Shown: positions 12,501 through 22,560 of the stretch, one piece after another
How positions within the stretch are numbered: position 1 is the first letter of the stretch
Layout: the number at the start of each line of letters is the position of its first letter
Source: Neofusicoccum parvum
Lineage: Eukaryota > Ascomycota > Dothideomycetes > Botryosphaeriales > Botryosphaeriaceae
Assembly: GCA_020912385.1 (NCBI GenBank)
Contig: CP087206.1
Coordinates: forward strand, 806,001 to 870,000
Reading direction: 5' to 3'
DNA: 64,000 nt
Translations under genes and position numbers: made by a program
The notes under the pieces: generated by a model
Told to the model about the DNA's origin: nothing
The model's input: the letters and a program-made list of their open reading frames with translations, nothing else
The model's database searches: none

Positions 12501-13404
12501 CCCTGAGATGCAGGTCCCTGCACCGCGCGCGCATCGCGGCCAGGAACACGCGGCGATTGGCTTGCCGGCGGGCGCCACAGGCTGTGGCTTGACGGCCGCG
12601 GGTTTCAGAAGCACGACCTCCCGTTCTCCGGCCGGTTTTCCTCGCAGGGCGCAGGCACAGACAGGCACAGGCTCAGGCACGGCTATCGTCCGGCCCCTGC
12701 TCTCCGCCTCTCGCCCGCCCACCATCCGGCCCAGCCAAGCACTATTCCCGTGCTAACGCCCTCACCGCACATTCGCAGAATGTCGAGCGTCCAGCTTGCG
12801 TTATCATGCTAGCCGCCGTTTGGGCTAATTCTGCGCAAGCCGCCGATCGGATCGCCCTGAAGTACCCTTATGTCCCACCCACCTGCTGCCTACATAGCCT
12901 GCCGTGCCTCCCATCCTCTCCCGCCGCCTGTCTGGAGCCCGCGCCCGTCCACGTCCCCGCCAACTTCCGTGGAACGAACGCCATGCAGCCCCGCGCATGA
13001 CTTCCACCCAACCCACGCCAATTGGCCCCGATGCTGACCAGTTTCGCAACACGCCTTCTTGCAACATTGGGCTGAGCATAGTCGCGAGCTTAGCTCAGCC
13101 TTCCCGTCCGAGGCCTGCTTCAACCCCCCGCGCATAGACTTTGAGTCGTCATTCCCAAGTCCGTCCGGGGACCTTCCTTGCGGCCCTCTACTTCACTGCA
13201 TTACCATTCGTTTGCGCCCATCCAACCACGGGCTGCAGCACGTCACGCCTAAGCATTCTCCTGACCGGCTGTCCTATTCTGCGACCAAACCATCCTTATC
13301 AGTGACCCGCCCGCCAGTCGAGGTAGCTGATATTCCCGCCCTGCTCCGTCCCTCGTCCTCACTTCGTCCTCTGGTACCTCCTGTTTCTCTGGCAAGCGAC
13401 CGCC
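9550..13404. other. Gene-free spacer, GC-rich
   Basis: 3.9 kb without a convincing gene. The first 500 bp would contain the DIS3 3' UTR. From about 10.2 to 12.8 kb the DNA is very GC-rich with chance frames on both strands. Three direct copies of the hexamer GCAGTC lie at 12346-12363 and a short CTG run near 11796. The last 270 bp before the membrane-protein gene are rich in pyrimidines and are a likely promoter and leader. Confidence 0.5.
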
Positions 13405-14046
13405 ATGCAGGACAACTCGCGCATGCAAGAGGATTCTTCCCGCGACCAGCAGGACTCGGGGGTTTCCGAGCACGACCGCAACCTCGCCATCATCCTCGGA
13501 TCCGTTCTCGGAGGATGCGCTGTCCTCCTCATCATCGGCATCGTGCTCTTCGTCATGCGGAGAAGAAAGTCTCGCGGCTCCATCATCTCTAGATCCGTCA
13601 CACCATTGGACGATGCCGAGTTCGAATCGTGGCGCAGGCCAAGCAAGCAGCTTCAGTGGCGCGAGAAATACAACGTTCTTCCCGAACCGCCGGTGCCCGC
13701 TCTCACACGCATGCCTTCGTCGTCGCGCCGCAGCCGGCACAGCCGACAGCTGAGCTCGAAGGACTTTGGCGACGCCGTCCCAACCTACACATACAGGCCT
13801 ACCCGCACTCCCGAGCCTAACATGAAGCCGGAACACATCCGAAACAAGTCGAGTCTCTCGCTGCAAGACCGCCCGCCCACGCCGTACTCGCCGACCTCCA
13901 GCAAGGAATCGCACAACTTCCCGGCGCCGACAAGACCGAAATCCCTGTCGCAGCGGAGCAACCACGTGCACTACCCCTCCATGTCGGAGGCCTCAGACTT
14001 CGACTTTGGTTTCCAGCAGGGCAACCGCTACTTCGACAAGATCTGA
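13405..14046 (+). CDS. Single-pass membrane protein, fungal, function unknown
   Basis: Uninterrupted frame of 213 residues starting in a good context (CGCCATGC). Residues 1-26 are hydrophilic and charged with no signal peptide. Residues 27-51 form one strong transmembrane helix rich in Leu, Ile, Val and Gly, followed at once by the basic run RRRKSR. By the positive-inside rule the roughly 160-residue tail is cytoplasmic (signal-anchor, type III topology). The tail is Ser/Pro/Arg-rich, apparently disordered, and begins with a stretch reading TPLDDAEFESWR that I have seen in other filamentous-fungal membrane proteins. I do not know a function. Codon usage and the in-frame length support a real gene. 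An upstream non-coding exon cannot be excluded. Confidence 0.75.
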   Translation: MQDNSRMQEDSSRDQQDSGVSEHDRNLAIILGSVLGGCAVLLIIGIVLFVMRRRKSRGSIISRSVTPLDDAEFESWRRPSKQLQWREKYNVLPEPPVPALTRMPSSSRRSRHSRQLSSKDFGDAVPTYTYRPTRTPEPNMKPEHIRNKSSLSLQDRPPTPYSPTSSKESHNFPAPTRPKSLSQRSNHVHYPSMSEASDFDFGFQQGNRYFDKI

Positions 14047-16126
14047 AGAGAGCCCGCTCTCGACCACCTTCCACCAGATTGGAAAGCATCTGCGGGTCGT
14101 CGCCTTTGACAGGCAGCCCAGCTATTAATGGCGTCATGGTTTGTATCGTTCTACCAACTGTTCATAACCTTCACGCTTCCGTCATGTCTTTTTAATGTAC
14201 ATACTTAGCTTATACCACGGGCTTATGGGATGATCGTTTTCTCTTTTTATCACGGCGTTTTGTATGAGCGAAATGAGAAGATACCACACAAAGGAAGTTG
14301 AATCATCCATCTATTCCACTTCACCAGATTGGGGGATTTCGACGGCGGCATGTAACGCGGAAAGAGGAAGAGGCGGGAAGAAGGAAGACGCGCAAAGCGC
14401 AAGCACTTTTGTCCGGGGGTCGTCGAATTGCCAACGCTCATCTTGCAACCATTCTATTTTCTCAAACACAACCAACACTTCTCGGCTCTGCCTCTCTCGG
14501 TCTTTCTCTCCCCTCTAGTGCATCCTCTTAGCAAGGACAAGAAGGGAGAGTTTCATTTGTTCGTCGTCGTTCGAAACAACGGAGATACCAACAGTTAGGG
14601 GTGCGCGACAGATCAGCAGAGGGCCAGCCACGGCGGCAACAGAACATTGTTCATTCTGTAACTAGCAATGAAACACTGCTACCACTTTCAACACATTCCC
14701 CATCAGGCCGTCTGTTTTCTTTTTCGTGTTTGGAAACGCGGAGACGACAGGCGCCCGCCCCCACAAAAGCCGCTACACGCGGTGCCTGGGCATGAGGCAA
14801 AGACGGGACTATGCGCCGGGTGACCATGCGTGCGGGCGTGCGCGCCGCGTGAGACGCCACGCCAGCTGCAAACGGTCGCTGGACAGATGCGGAAGCGTTG
14901 CGCCGAGTGGGTGGGAAGGGCCGTCTGCTCCAGAACCCGTTCCTGGTGCCTGGCGGCGGCGGTGGTGGGGGGGAGGGTGTGCGCTGCGTTGCGCCTCTTT
15001 GCACGCTGTCGGCGCCACCACGCGGGGGACGTGACGGATGTCGCAGGCGCGCGTGCAGATCGTGCGTGAAGTCGCTCGCTACAACCGCGTCAGCTGTGCG
15101 CCAGCCGCACCGGGTAGATCGGTCGGGATGCGCAGCGCTCAGATGGGGGGAGAGGGCATGGGAGTTTCGGGGTGCGGATTGGTCTGGCACGGGTCCTGGG
15201 CTCATTTCGCTTTTGTCTGGCCGCGATGGGGTTTGAAGAAAGGGCACCAGCGGGATCAGCGTAATCATCACCATCGAGATTCGTGAGCGTGCATCATCTA
15301 GGGGGGTGAGCCTATCACGCGGCTCTCTGCTCGAGCGTAATCAAACTGAAACGCATTCGGATAAAGATAGAATGATGGCTGCTGAGAGACCCATGCTAGC
15401 GATCTGACGTGGTTGTGCTCCTTGCAGCTGAAAAGTAGAGCAGTTCTGCTTCCTGGCACCACGTGTGCGGGTGTGAATGAAAGGGGATCCTACGCCTAGT
15501 TGGGAAGGCGGAAGGCAGATAGGCATTAAGCCCGCCGTAAGCAGCCCGCGCACTGTTCCAGAACGCACTACTTCTTTTTCTTTGTTTTCAGCTTTTGAGC
15601 ATTGTCGGAAAACGGAGCAGAAGAAGACGCGGCGCTTTGTTCCCTGGGTTGGACACCGTGGGCCACAAAGGAAATGGCAGTACAGGGGGAGTGAAGTCAG
15701 CAAGAGCCTGCATGGGCAGTTGGAGCATTCGTCCGGATGCAGATGTGCTTCGGGTCCAGCATCAAAGCCATCCGGTCGAATGCTCCAGCTGGCCATGGGC
15801 TGGTTGTTCTCGGGTGAAAGGGGGCGCAAGGAACAAGGAGCGCCAAGGCGGCGGGTGGTCTGTTTCCCCCACGAGCGCAGAGAGAGCCAGAACGGAATCC
15901 AAGGGTCGCGGAAGCTCCACCGCCGATCCAGGATCCACAAACCCTCCAACCACAAACAACGCAGCACCACACCGCCCAAACACACTCACGCCCCAGGCCC
16001 GACCAAACACCTGTTCCGATCGCGGGCCGGAAAAAGAGCGCGACACCGTCAAACCACCCGCTGACGCAACCGCACCACCTCCCCGACGCACGCCCAAGGC
16101 ACAGCGATCAGCCCACGCGAGGCACC
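14047..16126. other. Spacer between membrane protein and APQ12
   Basis: 2.1 kb with no supportable gene. The first 400 bp are AT-richer with polyadenylation-like T- and A-rich tracts, suiting the 3' end of the preceding gene. The rest is mixed-composition DNA with chance frames on both strands, including one of about 214 codons on the minus strand (15341-15985) that resembles no protein family. The last 250 bp are C-rich, A-rich sequence typical of a fungal 5' leader. Confidence 0.5.
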
Positions 16127-16639
16127 ATGGACGTCGTTCAAGGCAAGCCCACTGCCCCTCCCGCGCCTCTCCGCCGCCGCGCCGCACCGCCAGACCACTA
16201 ACCTACACGCGCCACACATGCAGACTGGGCAACCTACCTCATCGCGCACGGCAGCAGCCCGTCGCTCAAGCCGCTGTTCTCGCTGCTCGAGGCCGCGAAG
16301 ACGCACCTGCTGCCGCTCATCGACCACGTGTCCAAGAACCCGGACCTGGCGTCCATCACGCTGCTCGTCGTCGTGCTGCTGGTCTCGCTCAAGATCCTCA
16401 ACATCCTGTACCGCGCCGTCATGTTCTGGATCACGCTGGCCTTCCGCCTCGTCTTCTGGGGCACCGTCGTGGTCGTCGGCCTGTTCGTGTGGAGCAGGGG
16501 CGTCGAGGGCGCCGTGCAGGACTTCCTGACCTGGGGGCGATACTGGGCCGGCGTGTGGCAGAGCGAGTACGACAGGTTTCAGGAGCAGCTGGAGGTCGCC
16601 AGGGCGTACCAGCAGCAGCAGCAGGCGTTTGCGCGGTGA
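16127..16639 (+). CDS. apq12: Apq12 family nuclear envelope protein
   Basis: Apq12 proteins sit in the ER and nuclear envelope and affect nuclear pore assembly, membrane lipid composition and mRNA export. Two exons, 16127-16142 (MDVVQ plus one base) and 16224-16639, give 143 residues. The 81-nt intron 16143-16223 has a GC donor (AAG/GCAAGC), a CACTAACC branch site and ATGCAG acceptor. Without it the frame from this ATG hits TAA within 25 codons. The protein shows the family plan: a short N-terminal helix, the NPDLASI segment, a transmembrane stretch around residues 54-73, a conserved aromatic/basic part (RAVMFWITLAFRLVFWG) and a second hydrophobic stretch, then an amphipathic Gln-rich tail. 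The family call rests on my memory of this pattern. An alternative start at the internal Met of MSKNPDLAS would lose the N-terminal helix. Confidence 0.8.
16143..16223 (+). other. GC-AG intron in APQ12
   Basis: An 81-nt intron in phase 1 after only 16 coding nucleotides. The donor is AAG/GCAAGC, the branch site CACTAACC lies about 20 nt before the acceptor, and the acceptor is ATGCAG. The two GT dinucleotides in exon 1 (GTCGTT, GTTCAA) give the wrong phase and poor donors. Confidence 0.75.
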
Positions 16640-18410
16640 GACGCGGACGGCTGGTGGGATGCTGCTGCTGCTGCGCGTCGGAGCACATGCACGATGAACA
16701 CACGGGAGAGGGAAGCGTTGATGTGGGCGAAAAGAGGGGAGGATGACCTGTGATACTTTGTTTTTGGTTGTCTCAGCGATGCATACAAATCGGCGTGCTT
16801 GGGAGGAGTTTGTCGGCGTTTGTTGGCGCGCAAAAATGATTGCGGCGGCTTGGGAGCTCCACGGTGAGAATGACTCCATGCTGTTGTTTCACTGGTCTTC
16901 CACGTGGTGGAGAGGGCACCGTTCTGATCTGGTCAAGTTTCAACAGTGCGCCGGCTGCGTTTACCGCGAGGTCCTGTACAGTACAGTGCAACTTGTCCCA
17001 TGATTTAATGGATGGATGAAATTGGAGGTGCTCCGCCAGTTGGACAGACCAATGGATCGGGCCCCTGGGCCGTGTTGACGAAGGCCGTGTTCTGGACTGC
17101 TTACCCGCAGAGGAGATGGAGGTTGCATTCCCGCTTATCTACATTATTGCAGCCAATATCGCGACGCGTGCCCGGTTTAGGCGGAGTAGCAACTTAAAAC
17201 TGCCCCGGAAGCGAATCTATTGACAGCCAAGACAAGCGTCCCTTGCACGAAGCTGCCGGTCCCTGCAAGACTCGACAACTCGGCAGAGAGCCGGCCCCCA
17301 TTGACCCGATCGGAGGGTTGCGGCAAGAAGCGGGAGAGCGAAGCTTGCTGGAACGCAGGCAAGCTTCCCGCCGTGTGGCGTTCGACGCAACGGCCGCGGC
17401 AGGCGGCAGCGTGCCCAAGGGGCCTTCTGAGCCCGGCGACGGATTGCACCTGGGAGGATTTCTCGCACGGCACGCCCCACCAAGCACCGTGTCGACGCAA
17501 CGATACCGTGCCACCTGCCCAGCCGGCGTGAACGCCTCTATCTGGGGGCCCCGCGTCTTCCCCACAGTCCGTGTCGCCAACCAGCCTGCTCGCCATGGCA
17601 GCCGCCAGCGAATCCAGCGCTGCACTGAACGCCCAGAGCGTTCACGAGCACCGCGGCGGACTCCTGTCAGGCGGGATATGCGCCCCGCCAAGCGAGCGTC
17701 CTGCCACAGGTAGAGTCAACACCCCAGTCGGCCAAGCATTGGCATCCTCATCTTTCCCCAAAAAATTCTTCCCCCACATTTTGCCTTGGCTGGCCGCGAG
17801 TGCAAGCAGACCGTGCCGGTAATCGGCCGGTGCGGCCAATTTTTTCTGCTCGCCTCCTACTGGCCGGGCAAGCAGGAAAAATAGGTGTCCTGGCCAAGTG
17901 CGTGTAGGAGAACCCAGCGGGCGCTTCTTTTGGCTGCCACGACGCCTTCCACCACTCGGCACTGCCGACAACTGCCGCAAGTCTGACCCGTACGTCTTGA
18001 GTGCTCTTAAGCTCTGTCGCCGCGCCTCTTGCATCCGCTGCTTGCGAGCTGTCGAGGCGTTTCGTCGGAACCCGAGGAGAAAAGAGCTTGACCGCTGCCT
18101 CTGCTGTACCGACGCACGCACGCACACCAGAAACGCACGAATAGCGGAACCTGACTGTTCTGGTATAACGAGCTGCCGCATAAGAACCCTATCCCCGCAG
18201 CCCGCGTTCCGCAATCTGGCCCGGCCTGGTCTCCCGTGCGACATCGCATATCTCCCGAACTCCTTCTGTTATTTCGTTCGCTGCGGTGTTTGTTACACAA
18301 GACGTCAACTTCTCAAATAGACCGTCTGGGCGTGCTGCTCCCATACTCTTGTTGCCTTCTCTTCTTCGTCAGCGCTGCGGTCGACGACTCCGAACGAGCA
18401 AAACGAAGCC
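16640..18410. other. Spacer before the MFS gene
   Basis: 1.8 kb with no gene I can support. The frames present on both strands around 17.2-17.8 kb overlap each other and have no family resemblance. The last 200 bp upstream of the MFS start contain pyrimidine-rich stretches usual for fungal promoters and leaders. Confidence 0.5.
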
Positions 18411-20632
18411 ATGGCGACGGAGAAGACGCAATTCGAGGAGGCCGAGAACTTCGCCAGCGACAGGTCTTCTGGCGATGCGCTCGAGCCTGCATGGACGGAA
18501 GCTGAGGAGCGCGCCGTGAGGAGGAAGCTTGATTGGCACCTGGTGCCGTTGGTGACGATCCTGTACCTTCTCTGCTTTCTGGATCGGTGAGTTTCTACTG
18601 TCTGTTGTGGCTAGGTCAAACCTCCAAGCTACAAACATCTCTTCCCTCTCGCATTCACTAACATATGCCAGGTCAAATATCGGGTAAGCGCTCTCTCCCC
18701 TTCGCTCTCTTGGACGGCTCCGCGGCTCGGCGACTTTCCAACTAACGGCACCCACCCAGCAACGCGCGCATCTAGGGTCTGGGCAAGGACCTCCAGCTCG
18801 TGGGATACCAGTTCAATTGGTCCTTGACCGTGTTCTACATCACATACATGCTGTCAGTAATATCAACGCTCGGGCACGTCGCGGGTTGAGGTCGTATGTC
18901 TAACGTTACACAGCGTTGAAGTACCGAGCAACATCCTCCTCAAGAAGATCGGTCCTCGGTGGTGGAGTAAGCGAACATAATTCCCCGACGCAGCAGCTCG
19001 TGTCGAGAGATCGCTGTCTTGCTGACCGCATGCCTGACAGTTCCGTTCCTGGTTGCTGGTTTTGGGCTGGTGTCGCTGTGCACGGCATTCGTGCACAACT
19101 TCTCTCAGCTGATGGTCGCGCGCACGTTTTTGGGGATTTTTGAGGGTGGCACCATGCCGTAAGTTGGCCGCTGGCACTTCTGCATGTCTCCTGGGCTAAC
19201 AGGCCTCTGCGTGGGTAGTGGTATCGCCTTCTACCTGAGCTGCTTCTACCGCCGCCAGGAACTTCTCTTCCGCATCGGCATCTTTGTTTCCGCTGCCTCG
19301 ATGGCCGGAGCTTTCGGCGGTCTCCTGGCAACCGGTCTCTCGTGAGTAGTAGTCGAGCTTGTGTTGAGGAAATAATGCTAAATGCAATAGTCGGATCCCT
19401 CAATGGGGCACTGAGTCCACTCCGATCCATACGTAAGAAAATACCCGACTCGAACCCTGAGTGATTGATCCACTGACTTCGTTCCAGCTGGCGGAACATC
19501 TTCTTCTTTGAGGGATTGGTAAGTTTTCTCTTATGTTCAATGAGAGCAGCTGTCTAATGTCTCACTCCAGATCACGATGATTCTCGGTGTGGTTTCGCCG
19601 TGGCTGATGGCCACAAAGCCGGAAGAGTGTTCATTCTTGACCGAGAGGGAGAGATTCATTGCCGCGGAGAGACTTTACCTAGAGCACAAGGCCGTAAGTT
19701 GAATTGGCATCATCGAAGGAGAGCTTTCCACTAACATGATCCAGAATCCCAATGAGAAGGTCCAGATGCACCACATCAAGAGGGCCATTTTCAACGTCAA
19801 CAACAACGTTTGCGCCCTGGGTTTCTTCCTCATCAACATCACCGTCCAGAGTATTTCTCTTTTCATGGTTCGTACCAAACCTCAGGCTTGCCGTCGCTTG
19901 CAGGACTTGACTAACCCCTTCAAGCCAACTCTTCTCGCCGACCTTGGATGGACCGCAACTAAGGCCCAGCTGCACACTGTGGTAAGTCGCAACCACCAAC
20001 GCACACCAGGATAACCTGAACGAAGACATGCTCACCTCTAATCATAGCCCCCTTACGTCCTGGCTTGTCTCGTCGCCATCTTGGTCGCCTTTCTCTCCGA
20101 CCGCACCCGCCAACGTGGCATGTGGCTCGCCCTCTTCGCCCCCATTGGCATCATCGGCTTCGCCGTCCTCCGCGCCGACGTCAGCGCCAACATCAAGTAC
20201 ATGGCCGTCTTCTTCGTCACCATCGGCGCCTTCCCCGGCGGCCCGGCCTTCCTATCTTGGGGATTGAACAGTACGAACCCTCCCCTTTCCCCACGCCACC
20301 ACGCATTCGAAGACTGACGTCAAACAGACTCGGCCGGCCCCGCCGTGCGCGCGGTTGCGGGCGCGTACATCCCGTCGGTCGGCACGCTGGGGGCGGTGGT
20401 GGCGACGTGGACGTACCTACCGCGCGACGCGCCGCGCTACCCCATCGGGCACTCGATCAACCTGGCGGCGCAGGCGCTGGCGCTGTTCCTGGCGCTGTTC
20501 GGCATCGCGTACATCGTGTGGGAGAACCGGCAGCGCGCGCAGGGGAAGCGCGACCACCGCGTGGAGGGGAAGAGCGACGAGGAGGTGGCGGATCTGGGGT
20601 ACAGGCATCCAGAGTTTAGGTACATTCCGTGA
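18411..20632 (+). pseudogene. MFS permease, Dal5/allantoate type, with in-frame TAG
   Basis: Anion:cation symporter family transporter of the plasma membrane. Thirteen exons: 18411-18586, 18672-18683, 18760-18852, 18914-18966, 19041-19158, 19219-19341, 19391-19432, 19488-19518, 19571-19693, 19745-19867, 19925-19981, 20048-20270, 20328-20632. All twelve introns are GT-AG and phases agree throughout, giving 493 codons. Family landmarks follow in order: YLLCFLDRSNIGNARI, GYQFNWSLTVFYITYM, EVPSNILLKKIGPRWW, GIFEGGTMPG, FFFEG and GAFPGGPAFLSWGLNN. Codon 68 (18773-18775) is TAG, directly after NARI, where relatives have an ordinary residue. No alternative splice removes it in frame. As read, the protein stops after 67 residues before most membrane helices. 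It is either a very young pseudogene, a strain-specific null or a sequencing error. The substrate cannot be inferred. Confidence 0.85.
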
Positions 20633-21713
20633 GGGAAAGCGGGGTGGGGGCGCTCAACTCGCCCGGACTGAGGAGGATTTCATCTCGGAAGAAGTGGGAG
20701 GATATTGTATAGCTTGTTATGATCGCTACGTATGAAGCTTCTGTGGGAGAACTTGGGTCCACTCACAATTCCGGGATACTTTTGGCTGCTATGATGACGG
20801 CAGGTTTGGTCATTTGGGCCAAGCAGGAGAGACCAACATGTTGCTGATAGATCCAGACGTCGGGGAAGAACCACGAGCTTTGGAGCAGAAACCGTGCCAA
20901 CTCATGCTGGGTCCTTCCCTTGCCAACAGCCCGTTCCTGCAAGCCAGCAGAGGTGAAGTATCTGCGGCTGAGTGGGTCGTTAATTCAGACTGTGTGAGCA
21001 ATTTCCAACAAAGGCGTAGTGCAGCATGTGGCCATTTGGTCGGAAGTGTCGCAGCGCTGCGGGCGGAGCTGTTTTGCCTTCAGTCGTTTGTTCTGGTGCT
21101 AATTCCCTCTTTGGGGGCATCCCGGAGACACGCGTGTCCGCCGTGGCGATTGCACAGCCATCTGGGGGGAAGGGGTGCGAGAAGGCAGCTTCTAGTTCTC
21201 GCCTTTCCAGTCCACCTCACACGGACAACAGTGCGAACTCTCCTGTCAGTGAGGGTCAGCCAGGTCAGCAATGGCGGGTCTTGCCTGGCACCCTCTTCAG
21301 CAGTACGTTCGAGCTTCTACGTGGTGTTTCGATTGGCCTGCGTGCTCCCACGTTTTCGAGGCCAGCATGTGGGCTGGACTTGGCGCTGCAGGTCCCACGG
21401 GACGGAGGTGCTTCTCTCTGGCCGTGATTCGCAGCGCAAACGAGCCAATGCGCTGCGGGCGGTCCAATGGCCAGCGGTGGGTTGTCAGGCCGCAAAAGAG
21501 TGGAAAATCTGGGGTTAGCCGCCTGCCGCTGCCGCTGCACGTCATCTGTGGCGCGTTGCGTGACGCCCGCCTGTGGCGCAATCCCGTCCGATCACCCGAA
21601 CTTTGTTCCCACCACTTTTTCCGCCCGCGCCGCCCGCACCTCCACCACCCACGCCGCCATCGCCAACTGCGCCCCAGCCGGTCCGCCCTGCCCAGCCCCG
21701 CCGCGCCCGCACA
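20633..21713. other. Spacer MFS to COX19
   Basis: 1.1 kb without a supportable gene. It holds the 3' end of the MFS gene and the COX19 promoter. The last 100 bp are C-rich with repeated CCGCC and CACC strings and no clear TATA box. Confidence 0.5.
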
Positions 21714-22560
21714 ATGAGCACCTTCGGCAGCCCCGGCGGCCGCACCCAGGTCCAGAAGCCCATCCCGTGAGTCAGCCTCAGCCCCCCAGCGCAGACCACA
21801 GCGCAGCACTCACACCACCCCGCGTGCAAACAGCCCAGAGCGCGGATCCTTTCCTCTCGACCACTTCGGTACGTTCTTCTGGAGTGCCATTCCCACGACC
21901 GCCGCTCGCGACGTTCCCGCTCTTCCTCGCAGTCGTTCGCCCGATCACACCACACAAGGCAGGAGCGCGACGGAGCATTGACGGACGGGAAGCTGACATG
22001 GGATGCGTGGGCGCAGGCGAATGCAAGTCGGTCATGACGCAGTATCTGCGGTGCATACGCGCTCACCGCGGCACCAACGATGAAGAGTGCCGCCAGATCT
22101 CCAAGCAATATCTACAATGTCGGATGGAGCGGTACGTCCAGCCAGCCCTCTCCACGCCATCACGTCCCTGCATGTCTCCCTGCATGTCCATCTTGCCCAT
22201 GCCAGTGCCAATGCGCCGCGAATGGCCGAGCGAAAAGGCAGTAGTCGTGGCCGTGGCAAAGGGAGAAATGGAGCGCATCATGGCTGGCTGATCGCTTTTC
22301 CGCACGCCAACCCACTATCCCCAATTGCGCCAGCTCAGCCAGCTCAGCCAGCTCAGCCAGCCGCGTCCACCCTCACCCTCGCTCCTTCCTACAAACCCCA
22401 TGACCCACTGCTGATCTCTCGCCACACTCACAGCAACCTCATGGCGCCCGACGAGATGAAAAACCTCGGCTTCCATGAGGCCTCGAATGACGCCAGCGGC
22501 AAGCCGACGCCGGACCCCGAGCCACAAAGCAAGGGAGCATCGGCACAGCAGCAGCAGTAG
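21714..22560 (+). CDS. cox19: Cytochrome c oxidase assembly protein Cox19
   Basis: Small twin CX9C protein of the mitochondrial intermembrane space, imported by the Mia40 relay and needed for copper delivery in complex IV assembly. Exons 21714-21766, 21834-21868, 22017-22131 and 22434-22560 give 109 residues; the introns are 67, 148 and 302 nt. The family motif PPERGSFPLDH is followed by GECK. The cysteine pairs are Cys32-Cys42 and Cys54-Cys64, each with exactly nine residues between. The downstream RNLMAPDEMKNLGF stretch is also typical. The C-terminal 35 residues are polar and poorly conserved, ending in a Gln run. The third intron is unusually long for this window and contains a 9-nt tandem repeat. 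Confidence 0.95.
22331..22360. repeat. 9-nt tandem repeat in COX19 intron 3
   Basis: Three exact copies of CAGCTCAGC followed by a partial fourth, inside the 302-nt third intron of COX19. They add to its unusual length. Confidence 0.9.

Noticed and set aside
15595..16746. 383-codon plus-strand frame running over APQ12
   Set aside because: It reads the APQ12 exons in the wrong frame; the membrane-protein frame explains the sequence better.
18684..18775. Alternative acceptor at CATCTAG that would splice out the TAG in the MFS gene
   Set aside because: Joining exon 2 there gives the wrong phase and loses the conserved NARI motif, so it cannot rescue the protein.
18411..20632. Secondary-metabolite or transporter cluster around the MFS gene
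   Set aside because: Neighbours are housekeeping genes (APQ12, COX19); no synthase or pathway regulator is nearby.
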